A DNA stretch of 33,290 nucleotides, from contig JAETSR010000023.1 in the NCBI GenBank assembly GCA_021769555.1, positions 1-33,290 of the forward strand, written 5' to 3'. This DNA comes from Clostridiaceae bacterium (GTDB taxonomy: Bacteria; Bacillota; Clostridia; Oscillospirales; Acutalibacteraceae). A model generated the notes under the pieces. That model was not told the DNA's origin, made no database searches, and was given only the letters and a program-made list of their open reading frames with translations. Shown one piece after another: positions 33,041 through 33,290 of this stretch. The translations under genes and the position numbers were made by a program. Within the stretch, counting starts at the first letter, position 1; every line of letters starts with the position of its first letter.

Positions 33041-33290
33041 ATGGATAGAATTATACGCACCATCACTTCTGATGGCAGCCTGATGGCCTCCGCCATTGAT
33101 TCTACACAGCTGGTATACACTGCCCAGCGGCTGCATACACTTACTAAGACCTCATGTGCGGCCCTCGGCAGACTTCTTACTGGGGCGTCGCTGATGGGAG
33201 CTATGCTGAAAGAAGCTCATGCGACACTGACCTTAAAGGTTGCCGGTGACGGTCCTCTGGGGAATTTACTGGCTGTGGCTGACAGCAGGG
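33041..33290 (+). CDS. hslO: Redox-regulated chaperone Hsp33 (partial, N-terminal part)
   Basis: The first 83 codons are in the window and the gene runs off the end. The visible part reads MDRIIRTITSDGSLMASAID, then ALGRLLTGASLMGAMLK and LTLKVAGDGPLGNLLAVAD, the typical N-terminus of Hsp33. The protein is a heat- and oxidation-activated holdase. Its C-terminal zinc cysteines, CxC and CxxC, lie outside the window and cannot be checked. An AGGAGA ribosome site precedes the ATG, which is 10 bases after the methyltransferase stop. Confidence 0.92.
   Translation, partial: MDRIIRTITSDGSLMASAIDSTQLVYTAQRLHTLTKTSCAALGRLLTGASLMGAMLKEAHATLTLKVAGDGPLGNLLAVADSR

Noticed and set aside
1-33290. Mobile element, CRISPR array, tRNA or phage genes
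   Set aside because: No transposase, integrase, regular repeat array or tRNA-like fold was seen; the gene order is that of a stable core chromosome.

Overview
The window is one strand-uniform stretch (every supported gene is on +) of a bacterial chromosome. Gene content and order point to a spore-forming Firmicute of the class Clostridia, most likely an Oscillospiraceae/Ruminococcaceae-type lineage. The signs are the priA-def-fmt-rsmB-rlmN-prpC-prkC-rsgA-thiN series, the Clostridia-type spore coat protein SipL beside SpoIVA, the tig-clpP-clpX-lon-engB series, and moderately GC-rich sequence by eye. No mobile element, CRISPR array, tRNA or rRNA was seen.

Layout. (1) 1-10814: a housekeeping run. 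It holds the tail of a probable omega subunit gene, then priA, def, fmt, rsmB, rlmN, prpC, prkC, rsgA and thiN, tightly packed and often with overlapping stop/start codons. It covers replication restart, N-terminal formyl processing, rRNA methylation, Ser/Thr phospho-signalling, ribosome assembly and thiamine diphosphate synthesis. (2) 10815-15265: a sporulation island. Two micro-genes, a 57-codon Cys-rich membrane protein and a 29-codon SpoVM-like peptide, sit in what looks like a 475-base gap and end at a strong terminator. Then come a SipL-type SPOCS/LysM protein, SpoIVA, a short single-pass membrane protein in the position of SpoIVFA, and a SpoIVFB-type site-2 protease. Both halves are preceded by the same sigma-E-like promoter pattern (ATATTTTC, 10 bases, YATAC). 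(3) 15269-17807: a radical SAM / DUF2344 pair of unknown function behind a sigma-A promoter. (4) 17808-20842: rplS with its own promoter and leader, lepB, rbgA, rnhB, yraN. (5) 20856-24056: an M19 dipeptidase, then a sigma-A promoter, thrC and a metallophosphoesterase. (6) 24057-30628: tig, clpP, clpX, lon, engB (protein folding and quality control). (7) 30646-33290: lysA, a TrpR/YerC-like regulator, a methyltransferase and the start of hslO.

How the parts work together. The sporulation island joins two mother-cell tasks. SpoVM, SpoIVA and SipL would lay down the coat basement on the forespore surface, and a SpoIVFB-type protease with a membrane partner would be expected to activate pro-sigma-K. 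Both tasks are sigma-E dependent in known sporulators, which fits the two promoters. This island is the most interesting part of the window. Its two micro-genes are short enough to be missed by usual ORF cut-offs, its SpoIVFA-position protein has no peptidase-like domain, and its SpoIVFB has an unusual residue in the second active-site motif.

Several starts given here are shorter than the longest possible ORF. They were chosen from Shine-Dalgarno position, stop/start overlap and family N-termini. All functions are assigned by reading motifs; no database search was run.
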